Below, piece after piece: positions 51,643 to 59,288 of a stretch of 64,000 nt of DNA (position 1 is the first letter of the stretch; each line of letters opens with the position of its first letter). The DNA is from Merdivicinus sp050943495. GTDB lineage: Bacteria > Bacillota > Clostridia > Oscillospirales > Ruminococcaceae. The position numbers and the translations under genes were made by a program. The stretch spans positions 1 through 64,000 of the forward strand of contig JBMNPH010000007.1 of NCBI GenBank assembly GCA_050943495.1, read 5' to 3'. The notes beneath the pieces are model-generated. The model saw nothing but the letters and a program-made list of their open reading frames with translations. It made no database searches and was not told the origin of the DNA.

Positions 51643-52020
51643 ATGGCAAGTTATAAAATCGGCCGTCTTTCTGAGGACATCAAGCGGGAACTCAGCCACC
51701 TGATCCGGGAACTGAAGGATCCTCGGATTTCCCAGATGCTGAGCATTATCCGCTGTGAAGTTTCCGGCGACCTTTCCCATTGCAAAGTCCATGTCTCCGC
51801 GCTGGAAGGGGAAGCTGCCACCAAGGAATCCATCAAGGGATTGGTCTCCGCTTCCGGTTATCTCCGGCGCGAAATCGGAAATACTCTTCATCTCCGGAAA
51901 TGCCCTGAATTTCACTTTATTCCGGATGATTCCATCGCTTACAGCGCAAAAATCAACCGGATTCTGCAGGATTTGGATGAATCTTCTCCTGAAACAGATT
52001 CTGATCCTTCCGAAGAATGA
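51643..52020 (+). CDS. rbfA: 30S ribosome-binding factor RbfA
   Basis: The 125-residue protein has the KH-like RbfA fold (RLSEDIKRELSHLIRELKDPRISQMLSIIRCEVSGDLSHCKVHVSALEG and LHLRKCPEFHFIPDDSIAYSAKINRILQDL). It helps 16S rRNA 5' maturation, most needed in the cold. AAAGGAG precedes the ATG, and nrnA follows after 11 bases. Confidence 0.96.
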   Translation: MASYKIGRLSEDIKRELSHLIRELKDPRISQMLSIIRCEVSGDLSHCKVHVSALEGEAATKESIKGLVSASGYLRREIGNTLHLRKCPEFHFIPDDSIAYSAKINRILQDLDESSPETDSDPSEE

Positions 52021-52031
52021 GGTGAACCATC

Positions 52032-52988
52032 ATGGAATTTTCCTTACAGCAGGCTGCGCAGTTTCTAATGGAGTCGGATGACATCCATATTCTCTGCCAC
52101 CGAAATCCGGATGGTGATACTCTGGGCAGTGCGTATGCCCTCTGGAATGCTCTTCGCAATCTGGGCAAACATGCTGCTGTCCGATGCAATGACCCTATTT
52201 CTTCCAAACTTTCCTTTTTAGCCAATGGCTATCAAGAGGAAATGTTTTCGCCGAAAACGATTGTATCCGTTGATATTGCCGATGAACAGCTTTTCGGCGA
52301 TGGACTTTCTCCCTATCTGGGCAAGGTTCAGCTGGCCATCGACCATCATCCTTCACACACTTATTTTGCTGAAAACACCTATCTGGAGGCAGATTCTGCT
52401 GCTACCTGCGAGATTATCTGCCTGCTGATCCGCGAAATGAAGGCGGAAATAACCCCGCAAATCGCAAACTGCCTGTACACCGGAATGGCAACAGATACCG
52501 GGTGTTTCAAATTTTCCAATACCACTCCCCGCACCCACCGCCTTGCCGCCGACATGATGGAGGCTGGATGTGATTATGCAGAAATTGGCAAGCGAATTTT
52601 TGACACCAAATCCCGCGGAGAATTTGCTATCGAGCGGGAAGCCCTCAACAATATGGAGATCCATTTTGAAGGAAAGGTTGCTCTGATTGTACTCACACAG
52701 GATATGTACGAACGCTGCCAAATTTCAGAAGCAGAAGCCGACGGACTAACCTCGCTGCCGCGCAAGCTGGAAGGCGTTGAAGTGGGAATTACCATCAAGG
52801 AACGCGGGTGTAGAGAATATAAGGTTTCGATGCGTTCCGTAGAGCGAGTCAATGTATCGGAACTTTGCCGTCAATTTGGTGGAGGTGGACACATGCGTGC
52901 CGCCGGATTCACCGCATACGGCACATTAGATGAGGTAAAAACATTAATTTTGGGCGCCGTAGGGCGCGCTTTGGAGGAGAATCCATGA
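52032..52988 (+). CDS. nrnA: DHH-family nanoRNase/pAp phosphatase NrnA
   Basis: The 318-residue enzyme has the DHH motifs HRNPDGDTLGSA, VDIAD and DHHPSH for two metals, followed by the DHHA1 substrate domain ending in GGGGHMRAAGFTA. It degrades short oligoribonucleotides and 3'-phosphoadenosine 5'-phosphate. Its position after rbfA is that of Bacillus-type operons. The stop overlaps truB as ATGA. Confidence 0.94.
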   Translation: MEFSLQQAAQFLMESDDIHILCHRNPDGDTLGSAYALWNALRNLGKHAAVRCNDPISSKLSFLANGYQEEMFSPKTIVSVDIADEQLFGDGLSPYLGKVQLAIDHHPSHTYFAENTYLEADSAATCEIICLLIREMKAEITPQIANCLYTGMATDTGCFKFSNTTPRTHRLAADMMEAGCDYAEIGKRIFDTKSRGEFAIEREALNNMEIHFEGKVALIVLTQDMYERCQISEAEADGLTSLPRKLEGVEVGITIKERGCREYKVSMRSVERVNVSELCRQFGGGGHMRAAGFTAYGTLDEVKTLILGAVGRALEENP

Positions 52989-53908
52989 GCAAACGCCCCG
53001 ACACCAATCTTTCCGGCATCCTATGCATTAACAAACCCCAGGATTTCACCTCTTTTGATGTCATTGCAAAGCTGCGCGGAATCAGCGGTACCCGGAAAAT
53101 TGGACATAGCGGCACATTGGATCCGATGGCGACGGGAGTTTTGCCGATTTTTTTCGGCATTGCCACTAAAGCATGTGATCTCCTGCCCAATCATGACAAA
53201 CGCTATACAGCAGGAATCCGGTTTGGCTGTGTTTCCGATACGCAGGATATCTGGGGCAATGTCCAAAAATTAGAAACGAAGCCGGTCACACTTCCGGAAC
53301 TGGAAGCTTCCCTCCCCTATTTTACCGGATCCATTGCACAGATTCCCCCCATGTTTTCCGCTGTTCAGGTGAACGGACAGCGCCTTTATGACCTTGCCCG
53401 CAAAGGGATTGAAGTAGAGCGCAAGGCGCGGAATATCACCATTTACCAGCTGAATCTCCTCGCATTTGATTCCGAAAAGCAGGAGGCTCTGCTGGATATT
53501 TCCTGTTCCAAGGGGACCTATATCCGCACCCTCTGCCATGATTTGGGACAAATGCTGGGAACTGGTGCGGTCATGTCCTCCCTCACCCGAACAGAAGCCG
53601 CTGGATTTACGTTGGAAAACTGCATTTCTCTCGAGCAGGCACAGCAAGCTGCTCTCGAACAACATTTTGCCGATCTTCTGTTGCCTGTCGGACAAGCCTT
53701 TTCCGATCTTCCCGCGATCATTCTGAATGATATCCAAGCACGCATGTTTCAAAACGGGGTTCGCCTGGATCTTAATCGAATTTCTTTTGCCAAAATCGGC
53801 GGTGATCATGCGGTTTATAATCGTGATCATGAATTTCTGGGAATTGCTGCCTGCAATTTTGACGAAATGGAACTGACCATCCGCAAAATCTTCTGCCAAA
53901 GGAGCTGA
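52985..53908 (+). CDS. truB: tRNA pseudouridine-55 synthase TruB
   Basis: The 307-residue enzyme isomerises U55 in the T-loop of tRNAs. The catalytic aspartate lies in GHSGTLDPMATGVLPI; YTAGIRFGCVSDTQDIWG, YDLARKGIEV and CSKGTYIRTLCHDLGQ are other conserved segments. Its start overlaps nrnA by four bases, so the genes are coupled. Confidence 0.97.
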   Translation: MSKRPDTNLSGILCINKPQDFTSFDVIAKLRGISGTRKIGHSGTLDPMATGVLPIFFGIATKACDLLPNHDKRYTAGIRFGCVSDTQDIWGNVQKLETKPVTLPELEASLPYFTGSIAQIPPMFSAVQVNGQRLYDLARKGIEVERKARNITIYQLNLLAFDSEKQEALLDISCSKGTYIRTLCHDLGQMLGTGAVMSSLTRTEAAGFTLENCISLEQAQQAALEQHFADLLLPVGQAFSDLPAIILNDIQARMFQNGVRLDLNRISFAKIGGDHAVYNRDHEFLGIAACNFDEMELTIRKIFCQRS

Positions 53909-53914
53909 CATATC

Positions 53915-54841
53915 ATGGAATACAGCCATCAAATCCCCACACTCAACCATCCCACAGCAATCGCACTGGGATTGTTTGACGGACTTCATCTCGGACATCG
54001 CGCTGTCATTCAACAGGCTGTATCCTGTGCACCGAAGCTCTGTCCGCTGGTCTTTACCTTTCAGTTTGACCGCCCGGAAGATATCACCAAACCAGATTTT
54101 GCGAATATTCTCACCCATACAAGAAAGGAACAGATCTTAAAAAAATTAGGCGTCCAACTCGTTTGCGAACCACCTTTCTCGCTTTTTCGAAATTTATCTC
54201 CCACCGAATTTTTCTCCGAAATTCTGGTCAAACGTTTGCATGCTGGTGCGATTTTCTGTGGAGAAGATTTTCATTTCGGAAAAAATGCCGCGGGTGATGC
54301 TAATCTTCTCCATGCGCTCTGCAAACAGGCAGGTATCCATTTTTATGCGGTTCCTCCCCTGTTGGTGGATGGAAATGTTGTCAGTTCCACACAAATCCGC
54401 CATTTGCTTCGGGAGGGAGATCCTCTTCAGGCTGCTAAACTTCTGGGCGAACCTTATACCATTGATTATCCAGTAGCGCATGGCCGTCAGCTTGGCCGTA
54501 CCATGGGATTCCCAACCATTAACCAAATTTTCAAAACGGGAGATCTTATCCCACGAAATGGTGTCTATGCATCCGTTGCACAGGTTGGGAATTGCCGTTA
54601 TCCAGCTGTTACCAATGTGGGAATTAAGCCGACCCTCGGCGGAAAAGATGCACCTTCTGCTGAAAGTACTCTTCTGGGCTTCGAAGGGGATTTATATGGA
54701 CAAGCTATTCCGGTTTCCTTTTATGCATTTCTTCGCCCCGAGCAACGTTTTGATTCCATTGAACGTCTGTTTCGTCAGGTTGCACTCGACGCACAGCAAG
54801 CAGAAAAACTTTGGCCGGAAATTCAAGCTCATCTTTCTTAA
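53915..54841 (+). CDS. ribF: Bifunctional riboflavin kinase/FAD synthetase RibF
   Basis: The 308-residue enzyme makes FMN and FAD. The N-terminal nucleotidyltransferase has ALGLFDGLHLGHRAVIQQA and the late SSTQIRHLLREGD; the C-terminal kinase has GRTMGFPTINQ and YPAVTNVGIKPTLGG. It closes the rimP-ribF unit, where rpsO is often next in Firmicutes; here two tRNA genes follow instead. AAAGGAGCT precedes the ATG. Confidence 0.97.
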   Translation: MEYSHQIPTLNHPTAIALGLFDGLHLGHRAVIQQAVSCAPKLCPLVFTFQFDRPEDITKPDFANILTHTRKEQILKKLGVQLVCEPPFSLFRNLSPTEFFSEILVKRLHAGAIFCGEDFHFGKNAAGDANLLHALCKQAGIHFYAVPPLLVDGNVVSSTQIRHLLREGDPLQAAKLLGEPYTIDYPVAHGRQLGRTMGFPTINQIFKTGDLIPRNGVYASVAQVGNCRYPAVTNVGIKPTLGGKDAPSAESTLLGFEGDLYGQAIPVSFYAFLRPEQRFDSIERLFRQVALDAQQAEKLWPEIQAHLS

Positions 54842-54849
54842 AAAATCCC

Positions 54850-54878
54850 TTGACAACTTTATTATTTTGTGCTATACT
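54850..54878 (+). promoter_or_regulatory. Promoter of the tRNA-Leu pair
   Basis: TTGACA (54850-54855), 17 bases and TATACT (54873-54878) form a strong promoter 12 bases before the first tRNA. Confidence 0.85.
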
Positions 54879-54890
54879 TGTCAATGTCCT

Positions 54891-54972
54891 GCGGGCGTGG
54901 TGGAATGGCAGACACGATGGTTTTAGGAGCCATTGCTACGGCGTGCGGGTTCAAGTCCCGCCGCCCGCACCA
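54891..54972 (+). tRNA. tRNA-Leu, anticodon UAG
   Basis: The acceptor arms GCGGGCG and CGCCCGC pair (54891-54897, 54962-54968), followed by A and an encoded CCA. The anticodon arm ATGGT-TTTAGGA-GCCAT gives UAG, reading CUN leucine codons. TTCAAGTC forms the T-loop region. It belongs to class II; its variable arm is very short for a leucine tRNA. Confidence 0.95.
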
Positions 54973-54999
54973 TTTAAGGGCGCAGGAGTTTCTAATTAT

Positions 55000-55086
55000 G
55001 CGGATATGGCGGAATTGGCAGACGCGCTAGATTCAGGTTCTAGTGACTTCACGGTCATACAGGTTCAAGTCCTGCTATCCGCACCA
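55000..55086 (+). tRNA. tRNA-Leu, anticodon CAG
   Basis: GCGGATA and TATCCGC form the acceptor stem, with encoded CCA at 55084-55086. The anticodon arm CTAGA-TTCAGGT-TCTAG gives CAG for CUG leucine. A longer variable arm (GACTTCACGGTC) is visible. It is co-transcribed with the upstream tRNA, 27 bases apart. Confidence 0.96.
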
Positions 55087-55140
55087 GCGGCTAAGAGCCG
55101 CAGCAAAGACGCGCACTCATGTTATGGGTGTGCGTTTTCT
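55086..55140 (+). repeat. Two-hairpin repeat, copy 1 (tRNA trailer with terminator)
   Basis: GCGGCT and AGCCGC make a first hairpin. GCAGCAAAG follows, then a second hairpin of ACGCGCACTCAT and ATGGGTGTGCGT around GTT, and then a T-rich tract, so it ends the tRNA transcript. A degenerate copy with the same folds lies at 55187-55241. Confidence 0.75.
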
Positions 55141-55186
55141 TTTTATCCCGCGCTGATACAGGCATCCATTTTGTAACGTCAACTCA

Positions 55187-55241
55187 AGCGGCTTAGAATC
55201 GCAGCAAAGGCACGCGCTCACGTTAGTGGGTGTGTGCCTTG
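55187..55241 (+). repeat. Two-hairpin repeat, copy 2
   Basis: AGCGGCTTAGAATCGCAGCAAAGG begins the copy and parallels copy 1. The second hairpin, GGCACGCGCTCAC and GTGGGTGTGTGCC, has 13 pairs with a GTTA loop; the sequence differs from copy 1 at paired positions, but the pairing is kept. No tRNA precedes this copy. Confidence 0.7.
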
Positions 55242-55266
55242 TTTAAATTTTGTGTTACACAAAAGT

Positions 55267-55304
55267 AAGCGACAGGACAAAATAGCAATACTGTCCTGTC
55301 GCTT
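55267..55304 (-). terminator. Terminator of the glycan operon
   Basis: AAGCGACAGGACA (55267-55279) and TGTCCTGTCGCTT (55292-55304) form a 13-bp perfect stem with a 12-base loop just after the DUF4037 gene. T-rich sequence flanks the minus-strand exit only weakly, but the stem is strong. Confidence 0.82.
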
Positions 55305-55311
55305 AGAATTA

Positions 55312-56391
55312 TTATGATTCATATAAAGAACGAATGCGCCGTTGTTGAGATGGGTGATCAAATATCGCTGTAAAATTTGCAACCTCGCTCAAACTACCAA
55401 TCAAAGGAAGGCCCTCCAATTCTGTTTCTGTGAGCTTTTGCTGCAAGACTTCTGCCACACGATCCGCCCAAATCACTTGAATATTTCGACCAAAATAGGA
55501 TGAGCGCTTCAAATGCAGCGGTGCCGTAAGGCCACTTCGATCGTGTAAATCCGCAACCGCCAGCTGTGCCTCTACCATGGCATCCTCCCGCTCATTTAAT
55601 TCCTGAGCTGACAATGCGCGTCGAATCTGATCTCCAATATTTTGGGGAATCGGCAATTCTTTAAAAGCAGTTCCAAACCACTTGCTGTAAGGGGCATATT
55701 GACCGCAGTACAAAAAACAGAGACGCATCAGCCGTTCTGAAATTCTTCCGCATACCAAACGAGATCCAATCTCGTCCCCACAATCACCGCAGCGCCGCAG
55801 AAATGCCTGCTCTTCAGCAATCAGTGACCAATTGGAGGCAAGCAGATAATCGCGCACTAATTCCGGATAAAATCGCAGAGAACGGATCTGTTCTTCCATA
55901 CCGATACCATCATGATACAGAATTCCAGCAGAAATTCCCAGCAAGCGATGTTCAGAACAAATCAGCCAATCTACTGCATTCCATTTCTCTGGATGATCCT
56001 TTCCCAAATACTGCTGCAAAAATCCAGATACTGTGTGAATCCAAATCAATGGCTTTACAGGTCCTTTCTCCAGCATAACCGGATGGCGGACTCCATGATC
56101 TTTCGGATCCGGATCGGAAAAATTTACACTATACCCTTCCAAAGAACATGGAAGATTCTGAGAAAGCACCTGCAGAATGTTATCCTTTTGAAATAAATCT
56201 TCCGCATTCAAAAATAAATACAAGCGCGGTCCCCACATATGGTCGGTTGAAACCTCATCATCATATCCTAAGACATCCGAACCATACCCCAACAAACCTG
56301 CTGCATACGGAATCTGCGGGAAATATTCCTCCAAAATCGGGCGAACCGCCTCTTGATAAAATTTCTTACATAAAATTCGACCTTTTATCAT
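55312..56391 (-). CDS. DUF4037 nucleotidyltransferase-like protein
   Basis: The 359-residue protein shows the DUF4037 pattern, a nucleotidyltransferase-like start (YAAGLLGYGSDVLGYDDEVSTDHMWGPRLYLFL, with GS and DxDxD-type acidic residues) and a helical remainder. The start codon overlaps the stop of the MFS transporter gene as ATGA. The family has no established function; the acidic set suggests a nucleotide-transfer reaction, possibly on a small molecule. It closes the sugar operon, an unusual neighbour. Confidence 0.88.
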   Translation of the reverse strand: MIKGRILCKKFYQEAVRPILEEYFPQIPYAAGLLGYGSDVLGYDDEVSTDHMWGPRLYLFLNAEDLFQKDNILQVLSQNLPCSLEGYSVNFSDPDPKDHGVRHPVMLEKGPVKPLIWIHTVSGFLQQYLGKDHPEKWNAVDWLICSEHRLLGISAGILYHDGIGMEEQIRSLRFYPELVRDYLLASNWSLIAEEQAFLRRCGDCGDEIGSRLVCGRISERLMRLCFLYCGQYAPYSKWFGTAFKELPIPQNIGDQIRRALSAQELNEREDAMVEAQLAVADLHDRSGLTAPLHLKRSSYFGRNIQVIWADRVAEVLQQKLTETELEGLPLIGSLSEVANFTAIFDHPSQQRRIRSLYES

Positions 56392-57572
56392 TTCATTGCA
56401 TCCTCTTTCATCGGAAAACGAAGCAACAGAACACTCATCACAAAGAACAGCACCATCGCTGCCGGAAGCAGTAAAAAGGCATTACCAGCACCCATTTTAT
56501 CCATCAGAATCCCATAAACTGCATTCCATCCGATGTCAAATAGGGTCGCTGTACTAATAATCATCCCAGTTGCAGTGGTAACCCCATTGACTGGATAATA
56601 ATTTTGAATCATCATGACCATTGTCGGATACAAAATCGAGAAAAAGAGGCCGGATGCGACTAAAATCATTAAGCCGCTGCCGCCAATCAGACCGCCTACA
56701 GCATACAGGATTGTCGCTATTCCCCCAAAAAGAAAGATACTTTTCTTAATTCCCAGTTTCTGTACCACCGGTGCAAAAATCAACCGTCCTACCATGATGC
56801 CACCAAAAAATAGGGCCAGGTAGGTCGACGATTGATCCATGGATAAGCCGAATGCCTGTGTACCAAAAGTCACAAACCAGTTCATAATACTGTGTTCCGC
56901 AATAAAATAAAATCCAAAAGCAAATACAAAGATAAGATAAACTCGGTTCTTGGCAACATCCAGAAATCCAAATTTCTTCTGTTCCTTTTCTCCGTCCAAA
57001 GAAACTCGATCCGGAAAATGAACAAACATCAAAACGATGATCCCAATGACACCAATTACTAACAAAATACAGTTGGCGACTTTCCAAGATCCAAATCCTT
57101 CTGCAAATTTACCGGCCAGTTTCTGACTTCCTGTGGTGCCGAGTCCCTGGATAAAAAACAAAGTACTGACAATCGCAGCCGGTGCGCTTACAAATATGTA
57201 GGAAGTCATAACATTGATCAGAGTACTGGTCAATGTCGAAGCACCCATGCTGAAAAACATGCCGATTAGCAGACAGTAATAATTATCTGTCATCAAATAG
57301 AAGACAACAGCTGCCAGCCATAGACAGGCTGCAAACAAAAAGGCAGGTTTTCTCTTTTCCCGGTCAGCCAGCCGTCCGCCAAACAACAGGAAAACAAGGT
57401 TTCCAATATAACTCACGGTAATGATTCCGGAGAGTTGGGAGTTTGAAAGCGCAAAATGAGTGCCAAAAATCGGGATAAAAACGCCGCGCATTGCATCACT
57501 GGCACCTAAAGCAATCATCAAAACCAAAAATCCAATATAAGCAAATATAGCATTTTTTCGAATATTTTTCAC
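56388..57572 (-). CDS. MFS sugar transporter
   Basis: The 394-residue protein has twelve membrane segments and the MFS loop GGRLADREKRKP between segments 2 and 3. The sequence resembles FucP/Gph-like and oligosaccharide MFS carriers, but I cannot name a sugar. The start is a GTG with AGGAG eight bases before it. It is translated downstream of the GH43 gene after a stem-loop, so its dose may be lower than that of the enzymes. It probably imports a xylo- or arabino-type oligosaccharide. Confidence 0.88.
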   Translation of the reverse strand: MKNIRKNAIFAYIGFLVLMIALGASDAMRGVFIPIFGTHFALSNSQLSGIITVSYIGNLVFLLFGGRLADREKRKPAFLFAACLWLAAVVFYLMTDNYYCLLIGMFFSMGASTLTSTLINVMTSYIFVSAPAAIVSTLFFIQGLGTTGSQKLAGKFAEGFGSWKVANCILLVIGVIGIIVLMFVHFPDRVSLDGEKEQKKFGFLDVAKNRVYLIFVFAFGFYFIAEHSIMNWFVTFGTQAFGLSMDQSSTYLALFFGGIMVGRLIFAPVVQKLGIKKSIFLFGGIATILYAVGGLIGGSGLMILVASGLFFSILYPTMVMMIQNYYPVNGVTTATGMIISTATLFDIGWNAVYGILMDKMGAGNAFLLLPAAMVLFFVMSVLLLRFPMKEDAMK

Positions 57573-57623
57573 ACTTGAATCTCCTATCTGTTTGGCATTT
57601 CAAAGTTGTCCGGACAGCAAACC

Positions 57624-57652
57624 TCGCCCGCCCACAATTTGTGAGCGAGCGA
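57624..57652 (-). promoter_or_regulatory. Intercistronic hairpin between the GH43 and MFS genes
   Basis: On the minus strand TCGCTCGCTCACA and TGTGGGCGGGCGA form a 13-bp stem with a three-base loop (57652-57640 and 57636-57624). The two imperfect positions are G.U pairs on the minus-strand RNA, and would be mismatches on the other strand. There is no T-run, so it is a stabiliser or processing hairpin instead of a terminator. Confidence 0.65.
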
Positions 57653-57667
57653 AACATTTCATTTCCT

Positions 57668-59239
57668 TTATTCCATTGGACGATAACAAAAATCTGCAAA
57701 ATCAGCCGGCTGCCGTCGTCCGGAAAGGTCTTGACAGCAAACCCCGACAAAAGCACCAGTATAGGCAGCACCTTCGACGTGTTCGTCAGATAACAAAGAT
57801 CCATCCAAAACCGGACCGATATTCTTCCATTCTTCCCCTTTTACCGCATACCGGAACTGAAGAGCGTGACCTTCTTTTACGGTAACTCCCAGCCGCACTT
57901 CTGCATCTTCCGGCAAAGGAAGATAAGTTCCTTCGGTCGGTTCCGAAAAAGTACCGTTGATGCAAGAAATAATATACAGATATTTTCCGCCGCCGCAATC
58001 ACCGGATACATTCAAATAATAGAAATTCCGACTATTGTAGTAGCAGACCAATCCGGCCATCTGCTGATGGCTGACAGGATGGAAGTCCAAAGTTGTTTCC
58101 GCTTCAAAGGTAAAGTGTTCCCATCTTCTGGCCAATAAACTCTGGCGGAAAAGCGAAGAAAGAGATTCCTGACCATAAAGCCGCAGATAACCCGGCCGGT
58201 CCGTAAAGGACATAGCATCTCCTATCGGCAGCCGAAGTGACTGGAACGAATCCGGAAGTTTTCCCTCTCGGAAAGAAACAGATTCTTCTTGATCCGGAAG
58301 TTTGACACTGGATTCTTTCCACAATTTCACTTCCTCACTGGGAAGAGGACCATCTACAACATACGGCCAGTCATTTTTCCACACCATTTTCTGGAGAGCG
58401 GTCTCCCGTCCTAATGGACACATCCCCGTATTTCCAGCGGGACGTGCACACAGATGGACCAAATACCAATCCCCTTCCGGAGTCTCAACAAAACTAGCGT
58501 GTCCTGCTTTCTTTAAGGCAGGAGCTGGATTGGCCTTGGATGTTAAAATGGGATTTTCCGGATGAATTTCATACGGACCAGTCAAATTCCGGCTGCGCGC
58601 CACTGTGGCCGCATGATTTTCTCCAGTTCCGCCTTCTGCTGTCAGCAGGTAATACCATCCGTCTTTTTTGTAAAGATGGGGGCCCTCTGTCACATGAATC
58701 TCGGAACCGCCGAAAATATTGTAGATCTCACCCACCAGTTTTTTCTGTTCCGGCGAATATTCCTGCAAAACAATTCCGCCAAAACGATGGCGGCCAGTAC
58801 GATGTTCCCAAAGTACATTTACCAGCCATTTTTTATCTCCATCGTGGAACAACGAAGGGTCAAATCCGCTGCTGTTCAAATAAACCGGATCACTCCACTC
58901 TCCTTCTACCTCATCCGCAGTGACAAGATAATTGTGGACATCTTTCCAAATTCCTGCTGTGTTACGCACAATTGTATAAATTAAGTAGAATTTCCCATCC
59001 GAATAGCTGAGGCAGGGAGCCCAGATTCCACAGGAATCCGGTACTCCAGCCAAATCCATCTGAGACAGACGATTCAATGGACGAGAAGCAAGCGTCCAGT
59101 TTACCAAATCCTCCGAGCGGTAAATCAGTACTCCCGGCCACCATTCAAAGGTCGATACTGCGATATAATAACTGGATCCCACCCGTACAATAGAGGGGTC
59201 CGGTTTAAAACCGCGTAAAATTGGATTTTGTACCTTCAT
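57668..59239 (-). CDS. Glycoside hydrolase family 43 enzyme (beta-xylosidase/arabinofuranosidase-like)
   Basis: The 523-residue cytosolic protein has a five-bladed propeller with the GH43 triad: Asp14 (GFKPDPSIVRVGSSYY) as base, Asp127 (GFDPSLFHDGDKKWLVN) as pKa modulator and Glu185 (VTEGPHLYKKDGWYYLLTAEGGT) as acid. The C-terminal 200 residues form a beta-sandwich domain. This matches the two-domain beta-xylosidase type of subfamily 10-12. It has AAGGAG before the ATG and follows a GH39 gene, so the substrate is probably xylo-oligosaccharide or arabinoxylan fragments. Confidence 0.93.
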   Translation of the reverse strand: MKVQNPILRGFKPDPSIVRVGSSYYIAVSTFEWWPGVLIYRSEDLVNWTLASRPLNRLSQMDLAGVPDSCGIWAPCLSYSDGKFYLIYTIVRNTAGIWKDVHNYLVTADEVEGEWSDPVYLNSSGFDPSLFHDGDKKWLVNVLWEHRTGRHRFGGIVLQEYSPEQKKLVGEIYNIFGGSEIHVTEGPHLYKKDGWYYLLTAEGGTGENHAATVARSRNLTGPYEIHPENPILTSKANPAPALKKAGHASFVETPEGDWYLVHLCARPAGNTGMCPLGRETALQKMVWKNDWPYVVDGPLPSEEVKLWKESSVKLPDQEESVSFREGKLPDSFQSLRLPIGDAMSFTDRPGYLRLYGQESLSSLFRQSLLARRWEHFTFEAETTLDFHPVSHQQMAGLVCYYNSRNFYYLNVSGDCGGGKYLYIISCINGTFSEPTEGTYLPLPEDAEVRLGVTVKEGHALQFRYAVKGEEWKNIGPVLDGSLLSDEHVEGAAYTGAFVGVCCQDLSGRRQPADFADFCYRPME

Positions 59240-59288
59240 TTGCTAAAAATCTCCTTGTATTCAGGTTTTTAAATCCGCTAATTGCGAA

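Noticed and set aside
53270..54118. A 282-codon minus-strand open frame across truB and ribF
   Set aside because: It crosses two strongly supported plus-strand genes and has no start signal.
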